A DNA stretch of 64,000 nucleotides from JADCCX01 sp031431475 (GTDB lineage Bacteria > Pseudomonadota > Alphaproteobacteria > Rhizobiales > Beijerinckiaceae), in the NCBI GenBank assembly GCA_031431475.1, contig JANPDL010000035.1, positions 62,001 through 126,000 on the forward strand, in the 5' to 3' direction. The position numbers and the translations under genes are program-made. Position 1 is the stretch's first letter. Every line of letters starts with the position of its first letter. Positions 43,150 through 51,747 of this stretch are shown piece by piece. The notes beneath the pieces are model-generated. The model was not told where the DNA came from and ran no database searches. It worked only from the letters and a program-made list of their open reading frames with translations.

Positions 43150-43374
43150 ATGGACCATATAGACGAGCCTGTTCCTTCACGCCGCAAGGCATTCGCGATG
43201 ATCTTTGCGGCACTCGCAGGTTCGGCAGTCATTCTGGCTACCGCCGATGACGCCGAAGCGCGTGGCGGACGGGGCCGTGGGGGCGGGCGCGGGGGCCGGG
43301 GCAGGCCATTCGGCTGGGGTCGTGGCCGCAAGCGGGGCTGGGCCAAGCGTGGTGGACCCAAATGGCGGTGGTGA
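43150..43374 (+). CDS. Small exported Gly/Arg-rich protein
   Basis: 74 residues from ATG 43150. N-terminus PSRRKAFAMIFAALAGSAVILATADDAEA resembles a signal peptide with a twin-arginine start (SRRKAF). The mature part is almost all Gly, Arg, Lys and Trp (RGGRGRGGGRGG, RGRKRGWAKRGG). High positive charge suggests binding to nucleic acid, LPS or wall polymer, which is inference. Tat export is not certain. Low complexity prevents a family call. Confidence 0.55.
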   Translation: MDHIDEPVPSRRKAFAMIFAALAGSAVILATADDAEARGGRGRGGGRGGRGRPFGWGRGRKRGWAKRGGPKWRW

Positions 43375-43427
43375 CGTTCTGACATCTTTCCACTAGGGGA
43401 GAAGCGTCTTCCACAACGGTTTCCGCC

Positions 43428-44171
43428 TTGCCCCGCTTCAAGCTCACCATCGAATATGACGGCACGCCCTATCTGGGCTGGCAGTCGCAGCGCACTGGCG
43501 GCGGTGTCCAGAATGCGCTGGAGAAAGCCATCGCGGTGATATCCGGTGAGGATATCCGCCTCATGGTTGCGGGCCGCACCGATTCAGGCGTGCATGCGCT
43601 GGCGCAGGTAGCCCACGCCGATCTCACCAAGGACTGGCGGACCGACAGCCTGCGCGACGGCCTGAACGGCATTCTAGCGCAGGCCGACGAGCGCATCAGC
43701 ATCATTACTGCCGAGAAGGCCGACGACGGCTTTAACGCGCGTTTGAGCGCGAAACGCAGGCATTACCTCTACCGCATCATCAACCGCCGCCAGCCCTCGC
43801 CCATCGAATTTCGCCGGGCGTGGCATGTGCCCTCGCCTCTTGATGCCGATGCTATGCATGAAGCGGCGCAAAGGCTTATTGGCCACCACGATTTTACCAC
43901 GTTCCGCGCCGCGGCCTGTCAGGCCAAGAGCCCGATGAAGACGCTGGAGCGGCTGGATGTCAGCCGCAATGGCGAGATCATCGAGATCCGCACCTCGGCG
44001 CGGTCTTTCCTGCACAATCAGGTCCGCCGCATGGTGGGATCGCTTGTGATGTGCGGCAAAGGCCAGTGGAGCACTGATGATCTGCAGGCGGCACTGGAGG
44101 CGCACGACACTCAGCGGTCGGGCGCGCAGGCCCCCGCCTGGGGATTGTACTTCACAGGTGTCGATTACTGA
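43428..44171 (+). CDS. truA: tRNA pseudouridine(38-40) synthase
   Basis: 247 residues from TTG 43428; no in-frame ATG gives the family N-terminus PRFKLTIEYDGTPYLGWQSQ. The catalytic Asp is in AGRTDSGVHA, and FHARxxA-like FNARLSAKRRHYLYRI, RSFLHNQVRRMVGSLV and GLYFTGVDY complete TruA. It modifies positions 38-40 of the tRNA anticodon stem. A single gene, convergent with the TauE-like gene. Confidence 0.95.
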   Translation: MPRFKLTIEYDGTPYLGWQSQRTGGGVQNALEKAIAVISGEDIRLMVAGRTDSGVHALAQVAHADLTKDWRTDSLRDGLNGILAQADERISIITAEKADDGFNARLSAKRRHYLYRIINRRQPSPIEFRRAWHVPSPLDADAMHEAAQRLIGHHDFTTFRAAACQAKSPMKTLERLDVSRNGEIIEIRTSARSFLHNQVRRMVGSLVMCGKGQWSTDDLQAALEAHDTQRSGAQAPAWGLYFTGVDY

Positions 44172-44178
44172 TGGCTGA

Positions 44179-44955
44179 TCAGGCAATCAGCCCGGTGATG
44201 CCGTCGTAGGTCAGCTTAAGCGCCACCAGAAACAGCAGCGCATAGAGAATGCAGTAGAACAGCTCCGTCGGCATGCGCCGCACCAGCCAGATCCCGAACA
44301 GGGTGGCGATCGCCGCAAGCGGCATCAGGATCAGCGATGTCGACAGGTTCTGTGCCGTGAACACACCCAATGCGGCCAGCGGCGTGATCTTCATCACATT
44401 GACCGTCGCGAAAAAGATCACGAATGTACCCGCAAGCACCTCTTTCGACAGCTTCTGCGGCAGCAGATAGATCGACAGCGGCGGCCCGCCGACATGGCTG
44501 ATGAAGCCGGTGAACCCGGCGATGCTGCTCCACAGCGTTCCTCGCGCAAAATCCGGTTGCCGTGGTGGCAGTTCCTTGCCCCTGAGCAGCCATGTCTGGA
44601 GGCAGAAGATCAGCGACATCAGGCCAAGTATCAGCCGTATCCCCGCATCGGACATATAAGCCGCGGTGAGGTAGCCCACAGCCGTGCCAATCAACCCGCC
44701 TGGCAGCATGTACATCACATTCAGTCGGCTCCATGTCTTGCGCCAGGACCAGACGGAAATGGCATCCATCACCAGCAGGATGGGGAACATGATGGCGGCC
44801 GCCTGCAGGGTCGGGCCGCTCAGCGCCATGATTGGCATGGCGACCATGGCCAGACTGCCGCCAAAGCCGCCCTTGCCCATCGCCATCAGGAACACCGCCG
44901 GAATTGCGAAGGCGTAGAAGACCGGATCAGTGATCGGGGTGAGAAAGGATTGCAC
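44179..44955 (-). CDS. TauE/SafE-family sulfite or anion exporter
   Basis: 258 residues with about eight hydrophobic segments. The family pattern is KGGFGGSLAMVAMPIMAL near the N-terminus and its repeat GFTGFISHVGGPPLSIYLLPQ in the second half. Such proteins export organosulfur or sulfite anions across the inner membrane; substrate cannot be told here. Its start follows the DUF1192 stop closely. Confidence 0.88.
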   Translation of the reverse strand: MQSFLTPITDPVFYAFAIPAVFLMAMGKGGFGGSLAMVAMPIMALSGPTLQAAAIMFPILLVMDAISVWSWRKTWSRLNVMYMLPGGLIGTAVGYLTAAYMSDAGIRLILGLMSLIFCLQTWLLRGKELPPRQPDFARGTLWSSIAGFTGFISHVGGPPLSIYLLPQKLSKEVLAGTFVIFFATVNVMKITPLAALGVFTAQNLSTSLILMPLAAIATLFGIWLVRRMPTELFYCILYALLFLVALKLTYDGITGLIA

Positions 44956-44957
44956 GC

Positions 44958-45146
44958 TCAGGACTTGAAGAACGCATCCGCTGCGCCCTTGGCGGCATCC
45001 TTGGCCTTTGCGGTGGCTGTCAGCCGGGCAATTTCCTCGTTCAGGAGCTCGATGCGCTCCTTCAGCTCGAACACCGAAAGCAGCGACAGATCCTGGCCAA
45101 TCTCATGCACGATCTTCTTCTTCGGCAAGTTCTCGTCGTCGCGCAT
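44958..45146 (-). CDS. DUF1192 family protein
   Basis: 62 residues from ATG 45146; a longer frame to 45209 exceeds the family length. Pattern: KKKIVHEIGQDLSLLSVFELKERIELLNEEIARLTA, a coiled-coil-like helix with the family's LSxxELxxRIxxLxxEI. Function unknown, conserved in alphaproteobacteria. Placed between the TauE-like and MFS genes. Confidence 0.82.
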   Translation of the reverse strand: MRDDENLPKKKIVHEIGQDLSLLSVFELKERIELLNEEIARLTATAKAKDAAKGAADAFFKS

Positions 45147-45212
45147 CTCGCAAGCCTTTCGCAGGGGTGTTCCCACGATCCATAGCCATCTGGCGGCCAG
45201 TGACAACAAAGT

Positions 45213-46409
45213 TCAGGCCGGCGGTTGTGGCATCGGTCTGCCGAGACTGAACAGTACGAAGGCCCCGACGCCCATGGTCGATATGAAGATCGGCATCATC
45301 AGCGGCGTGCGGATAAGGAGTATCCCAAGTAGCGAACCAACCAGAGCGGCAAAGCTCATCTGGATGATGCCCTGCAACGAGGATGCCGCACCGGCCCGAT
45401 CCGGGAATGGCATCATGGCGCTGGCACTGGCCTGCGGCAGTACGAGGCCGATGCCAAAAGTGTAGATCATCATCGGAATCGTCACTTCCCAGGCGGAGCC
45501 GGTCCGGATCAGCATCAGCGCCAGCATGGTGATGCCCCCAGCCGCAAGACAGCGAACGCCGAGCCGGATCGTGCCCTCAAGCCCCCGTGCGGTGACAATA
45601 CGCTGCGCAATGATCGTTCCGAGAATAAAGCCCAGCACACTCGAGCTGAACGAGAGCGCGAAGGCCACCGGGCTCAGACCGTAGGCGCTCTGCAGCACAA
45701 AGGACGAGCCCGAAATGAACGAAAACAGCCCGGCATAGGCAAAGCCCGCGAGCATGACATGCAGCCGGAATGTCTGGTTCTGGAGCAAGACACGAAACCC
45801 CCGCAGGATGTTAATGACAGAGATGGGTTCGGGCCGTTGATGCTTGAGTGTTTCAGGCAAGAACAGGATCACGCATATTCCAAGCATCAATGCTCCGCAC
45901 AGCACGGCCCAGAAATTCGAACGCCAGCCGAAAAGAGGCTCCAGCAAGCCACCCATGAGAGGGGCTACGGTCGGAACGAGGCCCATCAGCATCCCCATGC
46001 GCGAGAGTTCGCGCCCCGCCCGGGCTCCCTCATAGAGATCGCGCACGATGGCACGGCCCAGAACGATCGGGCCTGCCGCACCCATTGCCTGCACCAGTCT
46101 TGCACCGATCAGGAACTCGATCGAATTGGCCAGAGCGCAGGCCGCCGTGGCGACGCAAAAGAGAGCTATTCCGGCAAGAACCACGGGCTTTCGACCAATC
46201 TTGTCAGAAACCGGGCCGTACAGAATCTGTCCAAGGGCAAAACCAGCGAGATAGGCCGAAAGCGTGAATTGCACACGTGCGGCATCTGTCCCAAGTGCAG
46301 CCGCAATCGCGGGCAGCGATGGCAGGTACATATCGGTCGACAGAGGTCCGAGGGCTGTCAGCATGGCGAGAATCGCGGTCATGCCAAACGTATTGGGGCG
46401 CAGATGCAT
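45213..46409 (-). CDS. Bcr/CflA-type multidrug efflux MFS transporter
   Basis: 398 residues, twelve hydrophobic segments. N-terminal LTALGPLSTDMYLPSLPAIAAALG is characteristic of the Bcr/CflA group (D-x-Y-L-P), and the MFS loop GPVSDKIGRKPV and the motif QAMGAAGPIVLGRAIVRDL are present. Proton-driven drug exporters of the inner membrane. Substrate not predictable. Confidence 0.92.
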   Translation of the reverse strand: MHLRPNTFGMTAILAMLTALGPLSTDMYLPSLPAIAAALGTDAARVQFTLSAYLAGFALGQILYGPVSDKIGRKPVVLAGIALFCVATAACALANSIEFLIGARLVQAMGAAGPIVLGRAIVRDLYEGARAGRELSRMGMLMGLVPTVAPLMGGLLEPLFGWRSNFWAVLCGALMLGICVILFLPETLKHQRPEPISVINILRGFRVLLQNQTFRLHVMLAGFAYAGLFSFISGSSFVLQSAYGLSPVAFALSFSSSVLGFILGTIIAQRIVTARGLEGTIRLGVRCLAAGGITMLALMLIRTGSAWEVTIPMMIYTFGIGLVLPQASASAMMPFPDRAGAASSLQGIIQMSFAALVGSLLGILLIRTPLMMPIFISTMGVGAFVLFSLGRPMPQPPA

Positions 46410-46450
46410 TGCCGAGGGCGTAACGGTTGGCGGGGCGGCTGTCTATCGCG

Positions 46451-47305
46451 TCAGTTGCGATAGCGCTCTTCCCACTGCCTTTCGCCAACCCGGCAGTCCA
46501 TCTTTTTGCGCGGGGCCTCTTGTTCGCTGTTGGCCCGCATGATCCACATGCCGCCAGGTAACGGGATTGCATCGGGATTGCCAGCGACCTCGCGCAGTAT
46601 CTTGGTGCGTGTCGCCGCAACAAACTGCTCGCGCTCCTTGATTGCGATCATGAAGGAGCCCGGTCCACCAATGACGCAATCCGTATAATAATCGTCGAGA
46701 TCATCCATGTCGAAGACGGATCGACGACCATTGTAGATCATGATGGGCAGACCGTTGATGACGATGCCCGATTTCACCGCCCGGTCGCGGGCTTCCGGCA
46801 CAGGTCCGCCGCTGTTGTTCGCGCCATCGCCCGAGATATCGAGCACACGCCGGGCCGCATCGAAACCGTTGTTCTCGAACAGCTCTTGCCCATAGAGGAT
46901 GGCACCGGAAACAGATGTCCGGGACCAGCGGCTGATCGGCGTGGCATTCAGTTTCGCGACGAAGGCATCGGCTGTTTCTGGTCCATCGATGACCTGCCAT
47001 GGCACGACCACGCGCTGGGTGTTGACCCCTGCCCATTCGAAATAGGTCACGGCGATCTTGCCGGTGAGGCCGCCGCGAATGGCTTTCAGCACTTCCGGCG
47101 ATGTCAGAGCCTGAATGTAGCCGTCGCGCTGGAGCTTCTGCTCTTCCATGTCCATGGAGTAGGAGATATCGACCGCGAGCACGAGCTCGACATCGACTTC
47201 TGTCGCGCCGCCCCTGGCGAGGCTGTCTTGTGATGGGGCGAACCAGAAAAGCATTGCCAGCAATGCCGAGAGGCCAGATCGCAGGATATTTGATGCCGCT
47301 CTCAT
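46451..47305 (-). CDS. DUF1194 / VWA-domain exported protein
   Basis: 284 residues. Signal-like N-terminus (LSALLAMLFWFAPSQDSLARGG), then a VWA fold with the metal site LAVDISYSMDMEE and DISGDGANNSGG, and ARDRAVKSGIVINGLPIM. This is the DUF1194 pattern. Probably periplasmic; function unknown. A TPR protein gene ends the same leftward strand 45 bases upstream. Confidence 0.88.
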   Translation of the reverse strand: MRAASNILRSGLSALLAMLFWFAPSQDSLARGGATEVDVELVLAVDISYSMDMEEQKLQRDGYIQALTSPEVLKAIRGGLTGKIAVTYFEWAGVNTQRVVVPWQVIDGPETADAFVAKLNATPISRWSRTSVSGAILYGQELFENNGFDAARRVLDISGDGANNSGGPVPEARDRAVKSGIVINGLPIMIYNGRRSVFDMDDLDDYYTDCVIGGPGSFMIAIKEREQFVAATRTKILREVAGNPDAIPLPGGMWIMRANSEQEAPRKKMDCRVGERQWEERYRN

Positions 47306-47350
47306 CTTACCCTCACAGGTTTGGATCGAGCGGACGAAACTGCGCCGCTC

Positions 47351-47974
47351 CTAAATGCCTTGACCGTCGTTGTCCGTCGCCAGCTTTTCGCTGGCCTGCT
47401 TGATGCCCTTGAAATGCGGATTGATCTTCAACGCCTCGCGAAAGGCCGCAAGTGCCTGCTTGTTATTGCCGTTTTGCTGGAAAATCATTCCAATCCCGGC
47501 GAGAGCCTGAAAATGGCGTGGCTCCAGCGTCAGCGTCTGGCGCAGATCGCGCATCGCGGCATCCAGATCCTTGCGCTGGAAATGCACGGCGGCCCGGCGG
47601 CTGTAGGCCTCGGCCCAGTCCGGTTTCAGCGCCAGCACCGAATCGAGGATATCGAGCGCGACCTCGCCTTCCTGCACCTGTTGAGCCTGCTGCACACGCT
47701 CCATCAGCAGATCAAGCGTGTCACTGCCCGAGCGTGCCCACAGGCGTGTAATCTGGTCGGCAATGCTCGCGGCCTCGATCTCTGTACCAGAGGCTGCCAG
47801 CCGTTCGAACAACTGGTCCATGCGCGACTGATGACGCGGATCGGGCGCGCGACGCTCTGGCTCTGCCGGCGGCGCATTGCGGGGTGCGGCGGGAGGATTG
47901 CGCGATTGCTGGGCCTCTGCCGGTACAAGCACGGACAAGGCGGAGAGCATCAGGATGAATGCAAATTGGCGCAT
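47351..47974 (-). CDS. Exported TPR-repeat protein
   Basis: 207 residues. Signal peptide MRQFAFILMLSALSVLVPAEAQ, a Pro/Arg-rich linker (NPPAAPRNAPPAEPERRAP), then TPR helices (EVALDILDSVLALKPDWAEAYSRRAAVHFQRKDLDAAMRDL, HFQALAGIGMIFQQNGNNKQALAAFREALKINP). Periplasmic scaffold of unknown partner, 45 bases before the DUF1194 gene in the same direction. Confidence 0.82.
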   Translation of the reverse strand: MRQFAFILMLSALSVLVPAEAQQSRNPPAAPRNAPPAEPERRAPDPRHQSRMDQLFERLAASGTEIEAASIADQITRLWARSGSDTLDLLMERVQQAQQVQEGEVALDILDSVLALKPDWAEAYSRRAAVHFQRKDLDAAMRDLRQTLTLEPRHFQALAGIGMIFQQNGNNKQALAAFREALKINPHFKGIKQASEKLATDNDGQGI

Positions 47975-48057
47975 GACGCAAAACTAGCGTCCAATGCGCC
48001 TGACGTCAAAGGATCACGATAAAAGTGATGGGTCGGCTAAAGGCCGGAAAACCCGGA

Positions 48058-48183
48058 TCAGCCCTGGCGGGCCTTGAAGCGCTTCTGGGTCTTGTTGATG
48101 ATGAACACGCGGCCCTTGCGACGCACCAGCTGGTTGTCACGATGGCGCTTCATCAGCGATTTCAGCGAGTTGCGAATCTTCAT
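48058..48183 (-). CDS. rpmJ: 50S ribosomal protein L36, zinc-free (YkgO-like) form
   Basis: 41 residues from ATG 48183 to TGA 48058. Reads MKIRNSLKSLMKRHRDNQLV, then RRKGRVFIINKTQKRFKARQG. The four zinc-binding Cys/His of classical L36 are absent, as usual for the alphaproteobacterial form. Component of the large subunit. A terminator-like hairpin with a T-run lies in its leader. Confidence 0.95.
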   Translation of the reverse strand: MKIRNSLKSLMKRHRDNQLVRRKGRVFIINKTQKRFKARQG

Positions 48184-48200
48184 GGCACTGTCTCACGAAC

Positions 48201-48224
48201 AAAAAACGCGCCCGTCGAGCGCGT
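48201..48224 (-). terminator. Terminator-like hairpin in rpmJ leader
   Basis: On the minus strand, stem ACGCGC / GCGCGT with a seven-base loop (48206-48224) is followed directly by a run of six T (48201-48206), ending 17 bases before the rpmJ ATG. No minus-strand gene lies upstream within the divergent region, so a terminator here can only act on the rpmJ transcript itself. It may be an attenuator. Confidence 0.55.
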
Positions 48225-48320
48225 GATCTCAAAACCGATGAGGGCTAAAAGCATAATCCCGCTGTTTGGGCAACCCCTGAAAGCAGAAAGCTCCCCTGCA
48301 AATGGCACACCATGCCGCAT

Positions 48321-48336
48321 CTAACGCTCCATTAAC
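48321..48336. promoter_or_regulatory. Candidate CtrA box upstream of outer-membrane protein
   Basis: CTAA, seven bases, TTAAC: one mismatch from TTAA-N7-TTAAC. It stands about 50 bases before the GTG of the barrel protein and 138 bases before rpmJ on the other strand. Motif match only. Confidence 0.4.
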
Positions 48337-48386
48337 CATAAGCGTTTACCCCTTGGAAAGCCTGAAACAGGCGACAACCAAGGCAG

Positions 48387-49964
48387 GTGACGGGCGTGAA
48401 ACCCCGCAGGAATCAGGTGCTAGTGGTGATTCTCCTGACGGGCACGATGCTCGGCAGCGGCCCCGTGCTGGCCCAGGCCCTGCGCGGAACGGTGGATGAT
48501 GACCCGATTGTCCGCACCGGGCGTACTGCTGGCGAACCCGCCCGCAACCAGGTGACACCCACAGGCCGCCGCGCCGACAATGCCGCGCCTTTGCGCCAGA
48601 ATGTGCGCCGCCGCACGGCAGGCAGCCCCGGTGCCGCCCCGCAATCTGCCGTCGAACCCACCGGAACCGCGCCCACCACAGCTGCTACGCGCCGCCCGGC
48701 GCAGCAGAACTTCCGCTCGCTGGAACGCCCCATCAACACGGCGGTCACCGCTCCCGGCCCGGACCAGACCGTGCATCAGGGCCTGACACCGCCTCCCCCG
48801 CCGCGCCGCACGCGTGCTGCGGTGACAGACCCCTACGCGCCGCTGGGCCTGCGTGTCGGCACGCTGCTCGTCTTTCCGACACTCGACGCACAGGGCGGAT
48901 ATGATTCGAACCCCGAGCGACGCGCGGGCAAGAGCAAGGGTGCCACCGTCCTGCGCACCGAAGGCGGTTTTACCGCGCGTTCCGATTGGGCAGTGCATGA
49001 GTTGTCAGCCGATTTCCGGGGTGGATACAGCAAGTTTCTGGGACGCCCGGAAGCCGACCGCCCGGATGCGACGGGCCGCGTGGGCCTCAGGCTCGATTAC
49101 ACCCGCGACACAGCCTTTGACTTCGAACTGCGGGGCCGCCTCGACACCCAGACACCCGGCACCGCCAACCTGACCGGTCGCGCCGAAGGCCGCCCGCTGA
49201 CCTATCAATACGGCGGCTCCACCGGCGTCACCCAGCGCTTCAACCGCCTCGCGGTGTCCGCACGCGCCAGCATCGACCGCTCGGAATTTGCCGATGCCGG
49301 GCTGGGCAATGGCCAGACGCTCTCGCAGAAGGACCGCAACGTCACGCAATACGGCCTGCGCCTGCGCACGGGCTACGAGATCACGCCGGGCATCGTGCCG
49401 TTCGCGGAAGCGCTACTCGACACGCGCCGCTACGACCTGCGCACGGACAACACCGGCTTCCAGCGCGATTCCAATGGCTTGCAGGTCCGCGCCGGCACCA
49501 GCTTCGAGATCACGCGCACGCTGACGGGCGAAGTGGCTGCAGGCTATGGCCTGCGCCGCTACGAGGACCAGCGCCTGCGCGACGTCCGCGGCCCCGTGGT
49601 GGAGGGAACGCTGGCCTGGACTGTCTCGCCGCTGACGACGGTGCGCCTGCGCGGCACCACGGAATTCGAGGAAACCACGCAGGCCGGCTCCTCCGGCTCC
49701 GTCACGCGCCGGATCAGCGCGGAACTCAGCCACGCCTTCCTGCGCAATCTGGCGTTCACCACAGGCGCCAGCTTTGGACGCGCCGATTTCAACGGCATCA
49801 CCCGCAAGGATGACACGCTGCGCGCGAATCTGGGCGCGGAATACAGCGTGACGCGCAATCTGGTGCTGAAAGGCACGTTCACCCACGAGCGCACGACGAG
49901 CAACGCGCCGGGGAACAATGTGAGCGCGAATGTCTGGCTGTTCGGGGCAAGGGTGCAGTATTGA
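48387..49964 (+). CDS. Outer-membrane beta-barrel protein
   Basis: 525 residues from GTG 48387 (GTG 48396 possible). Signal peptide QVLVVILLTGTMLGSGPVLAQ, a long Pro/Arg/Thr-rich linker (about 35-150), then a region of alternating strands (LRVGTLLVFPTLDAQGGYDSN, TARSDWAVHELSADFRGGY, ...) ending in FGARVQY with the C-terminal aromatic typical of barrels. It resembles the large 'outer membrane beta-barrel' family of Rhizobiales, some linked with exopolysaccharide export. Function unproven. GC-rich and unlike the AT-rich island that follows. Confidence 0.83.
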   Translation: MTGVKPRRNQVLVVILLTGTMLGSGPVLAQALRGTVDDDPIVRTGRTAGEPARNQVTPTGRRADNAAPLRQNVRRRTAGSPGAAPQSAVEPTGTAPTTAATRRPAQQNFRSLERPINTAVTAPGPDQTVHQGLTPPPPPRRTRAAVTDPYAPLGLRVGTLLVFPTLDAQGGYDSNPERRAGKSKGATVLRTEGGFTARSDWAVHELSADFRGGYSKFLGRPEADRPDATGRVGLRLDYTRDTAFDFELRGRLDTQTPGTANLTGRAEGRPLTYQYGGSTGVTQRFNRLAVSARASIDRSEFADAGLGNGQTLSQKDRNVTQYGLRLRTGYEITPGIVPFAEALLDTRRYDLRTDNTGFQRDSNGLQVRAGTSFEITRTLTGEVAAGYGLRRYEDQRLRDVRGPVVEGTLAWTVSPLTTVRLRGTTEFEETTQAGSSGSVTRRISAELSHAFLRNLAFTTGASFGRADFNGITRKDDTLRANLGAEYSVTRNLVLKGTFTHERTTSNAPGNNVSANVWLFGARVQY

Positions 49965-49978
49965 GGGGGTAGTTCCTT

Positions 49979-49994
49979 CTCCCGCGTGCGGGAG
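49979..49994. repeat. REP-like palindromic element
   Basis: CTCCCGC - GT - GCGGGAG, a perfect 7-base stem. Flanking TTCCTT and AGGAA extend the symmetry imperfectly. It resembles the short palindromic units scattered between Rhizobiales genes. It lies between the barrel gene and the AT-rich SIR2-like gene, and may be an old insertion junction or simply a terminator. Copy number in the genome cannot be told from here. Confidence 0.45.
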
Positions 49995-50085
49995 TAGGAA
50001 GAAAGCTGCGTTCGCTCATGCGAGGGCTGGAACCGAGGATGTCCGCTCAAACAGCTGGGCAATTTGCACCGGATTTGTGCAACGC

Positions 50086-51126
50086 CTAAATTTCTGCAAG
50101 GAACCGCGAGTAGGAGCTGAGCATGTCTGCGCATGTCATGTCCTCAAGCAGGGGTTCTCTAACTGACCCCTTGTTTAGACTCGCAAAAAAGCGTCCGTGC
50201 ATATCGTTTTTGATAGCGTCGATATCCGCTCTTGATAGCCCCTTCGCGGTCCCAGCAATCAACGCAGTGTGATGAAGCTCGCGAGTTATTAAATCCATAT
50301 TCTGCTTGTAATACCCAAATCCTATAAACATTATACGCTTAGATAATGGTACATGATTATCAATAAAATCGTTGAATTCTTTATCTTCTCTCTGTTCTGT
50401 AAATAAAAATATTCTTTTAGATATAATTCCTAGATCATTGCGTTCCATATCACCAAATGGAACGGATTTATTTGGGTCTTGCCATGGCAAAGGCCCAAGT
50501 GTGCCATAAGGATGGACGATTGATAGATTACTCATGCATTTGGTAGCAGTTGCCGCATCTACCGAAAAAGATAATTGTATTATTTCGTGCAGAGCGTGCT
50601 CAATGCACCTATCGTAATTAAAACAAATAATAGAGATATTATCAAAAATTTTCTCAATTTCAGTCTTTTTTACATTTGCAGTTAGCATGCGAATAAATGG
50701 ATGAAGCCATGTTTTACTAATTTTATCAATAGAAAATTGCTCACCTTTATATGCATCTAATTTGATAGAGCTTCGCCCTTCGGCAGCTAATATACTCCGA
50801 GCTATGGCGATTTTACCCGTCTCCACGAGAAGCTCATTATCAGAATGAGAGTGGAGATAATTATCAATAGATAGGAATGCTGAAACGCCTCCCCTTAATT
50901 GGCCACAAGCCTGCACATAATCATTTCTATCAATTTTTTTCGCTGCTGCTAACCGCCCAAGAGTCTCGAATATACGCATGTCGCCAGTGCCAATTGGCCT
51001 AAACCCATGTTCCCAGCGAAAATCTAAATCTCTCTGCACCTCTGAAATGAGTTGGCTGCCTAAGGGAAGCCCAAATTCATGGCTTGCTCCAGCACCAACA
51101 ACAAGGATAGTTTTTTGAGGAAACAT
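50086..51126 (-). CDS. SIR2-like NAD-binding protein, candidate defence effector
   Basis: 346 residues from ATG 51126 (TTG 51135 also open). Rossmann opening ILVVGAGASHEFGLP (GAGAS 11-15), SIDNYL (about 87-92), FNYD (169-172), HPYG (205-208) and FIGFGYYKQN (from 267): the order and spacing of SIR2-like NADase domains (GAGxS, NxD, HG, late FxGxG). Anti-phage systems such as DSR, Thoeris ThsA and SIR2-HerA use this domain to deplete NAD. Here the domain fills the whole protein. The gene is visibly AT-rich with different codon use from its neighbours, indicating transfer. It starts 44 bases after brnA on the same strand with no terminator between, so it is probably read from the brnT promoter. 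Defence role inferred, not shown. Confidence 0.75.
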   Translation of the reverse strand: MFPQKTILVVGAGASHEFGLPLGSQLISEVQRDLDFRWEHGFRPIGTGDMRIFETLGRLAAAKKIDRNDYVQACGQLRGGVSAFLSIDNYLHSHSDNELLVETGKIAIARSILAAEGRSSIKLDAYKGEQFSIDKISKTWLHPFIRMLTANVKKTEIEKIFDNISIICFNYDRCIEHALHEIIQLSFSVDAATATKCMSNLSIVHPYGTLGPLPWQDPNKSVPFGDMERNDLGIISKRIFLFTEQREDKEFNDFIDNHVPLSKRIMFIGFGYYKQNMDLITRELHHTALIAGTAKGLSRADIDAIKNDMHGRFFASLNKGSVREPLLEDMTCADMLSSYSRFLAEI

Positions 51127-51170
51127 GCGGGCCAATACGAATGCGTTATTGTCAGCGAAGAAGGCGAGCT

Positions 51171-51503
51171 TTAGCCCACCTTCCTCTTTTTCGTAGCATC
51201 CACATAGCTCGCCAGCACCGCACTAATCCTGCTCTGGTAGCCTTTTCCTGTGGATTTGAAGTGACCCAGCACCCTGCGGGGAAGCCTGAGCGTGATTTGC
51301 TCTGTGCCTTCGGGCTCCTTCACCTGTGCTGAATCCCAAAAGCCCTCGGGAACAGCGCCTGCGTCGGGGTCGGCGGCGGCACGGCGCTCGACCTCGGCGT
51401 CGCTCATGGCCCTGACGGCCTTGCTCAGGGGTGGAGCCGGGGGCAGCTCATCAACGCTGCCATACCGCAATACCTCAGAGGCTCTGGTATTTTTCGCGGT
51501 CAT
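51171..51503 (-). CDS. brnA: BrnA-family antitoxin
   Basis: 110 residues. C-terminal ribbon-helix-helix-like region ITLRLPRRVLGHFKSTGKGYQSRISAVLASYV is the BrnA signature; an acidic N-terminal half (DAEVERRAAADPDAGAVPEGFWDSAQ) would wrap the toxin. BrnA binds and neutralises BrnT and represses their promoter. The reading frame overlaps the end of brnT by 29 bases, the usual toxin-first order. Confidence 0.92.
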   Translation of the reverse strand: MTAKNTRASEVLRYGSVDELPPAPPLSKAVRAMSDAEVERRAAADPDAGAVPEGFWDSAQVKEPEGTEQITLRLPRRVLGHFKSTGKGYQSRISAVLASYVDATKKRKVG

Positions 51504-51741
51504 GCTTGCCTGCCCTCCATGCTGAGATCAATCGAATGTCGCCGCCGCGTTCGGTGAACACCACCCGCAACACCTCGCCGTCATAGGTTCCCAAGGCGAT
51601 AAAGCGTTGTTCGCCATAGTCCCTGCGGTCGTCAGGGCGTTTCAGAACGGGGCCCCGGAATATCTGGGCGGCTTGCAGGAACGTGATGCCGTGCTTGGCT
51701 TCGTTCGCGTCGCTTTTGTCCGGGTCCCACTGAAATCCCAT
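51475..51741 (-). CDS. brnT: BrnT-family RNase toxin
   Basis: 88 residues: FQWDPDKSDANEAKHGITFLQAAQIF, RRDYGEQRFIALGTYDG, VVFTERGGDIRLISAWRAGKHDREKY, matching BrnT throughout. A RelE-fold ribonuclease toxin. The promoter just upstream predicts a leaderless mRNA. It is the first gene of a leftward brnT-brnA-SIR2-like set and begins about 50 bases after bolA ends. Confidence 0.92.
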   Translation of the reverse strand: MGFQWDPDKSDANEAKHGITFLQAAQIFRGPVLKRPDDRRDYGEQRFIALGTYDGEVLRVVFTERGGDIRLISAWRAGKHDREKYQSL

Positions 51742-51747
51742 GGCGTA

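Noticed and set aside
48013..48029. Small hairpin ATCAC / GTGAT between rpmJ and the TPR gene
   Set aside because: Only five base pairs and no T-run after it; too weak to call a terminator.
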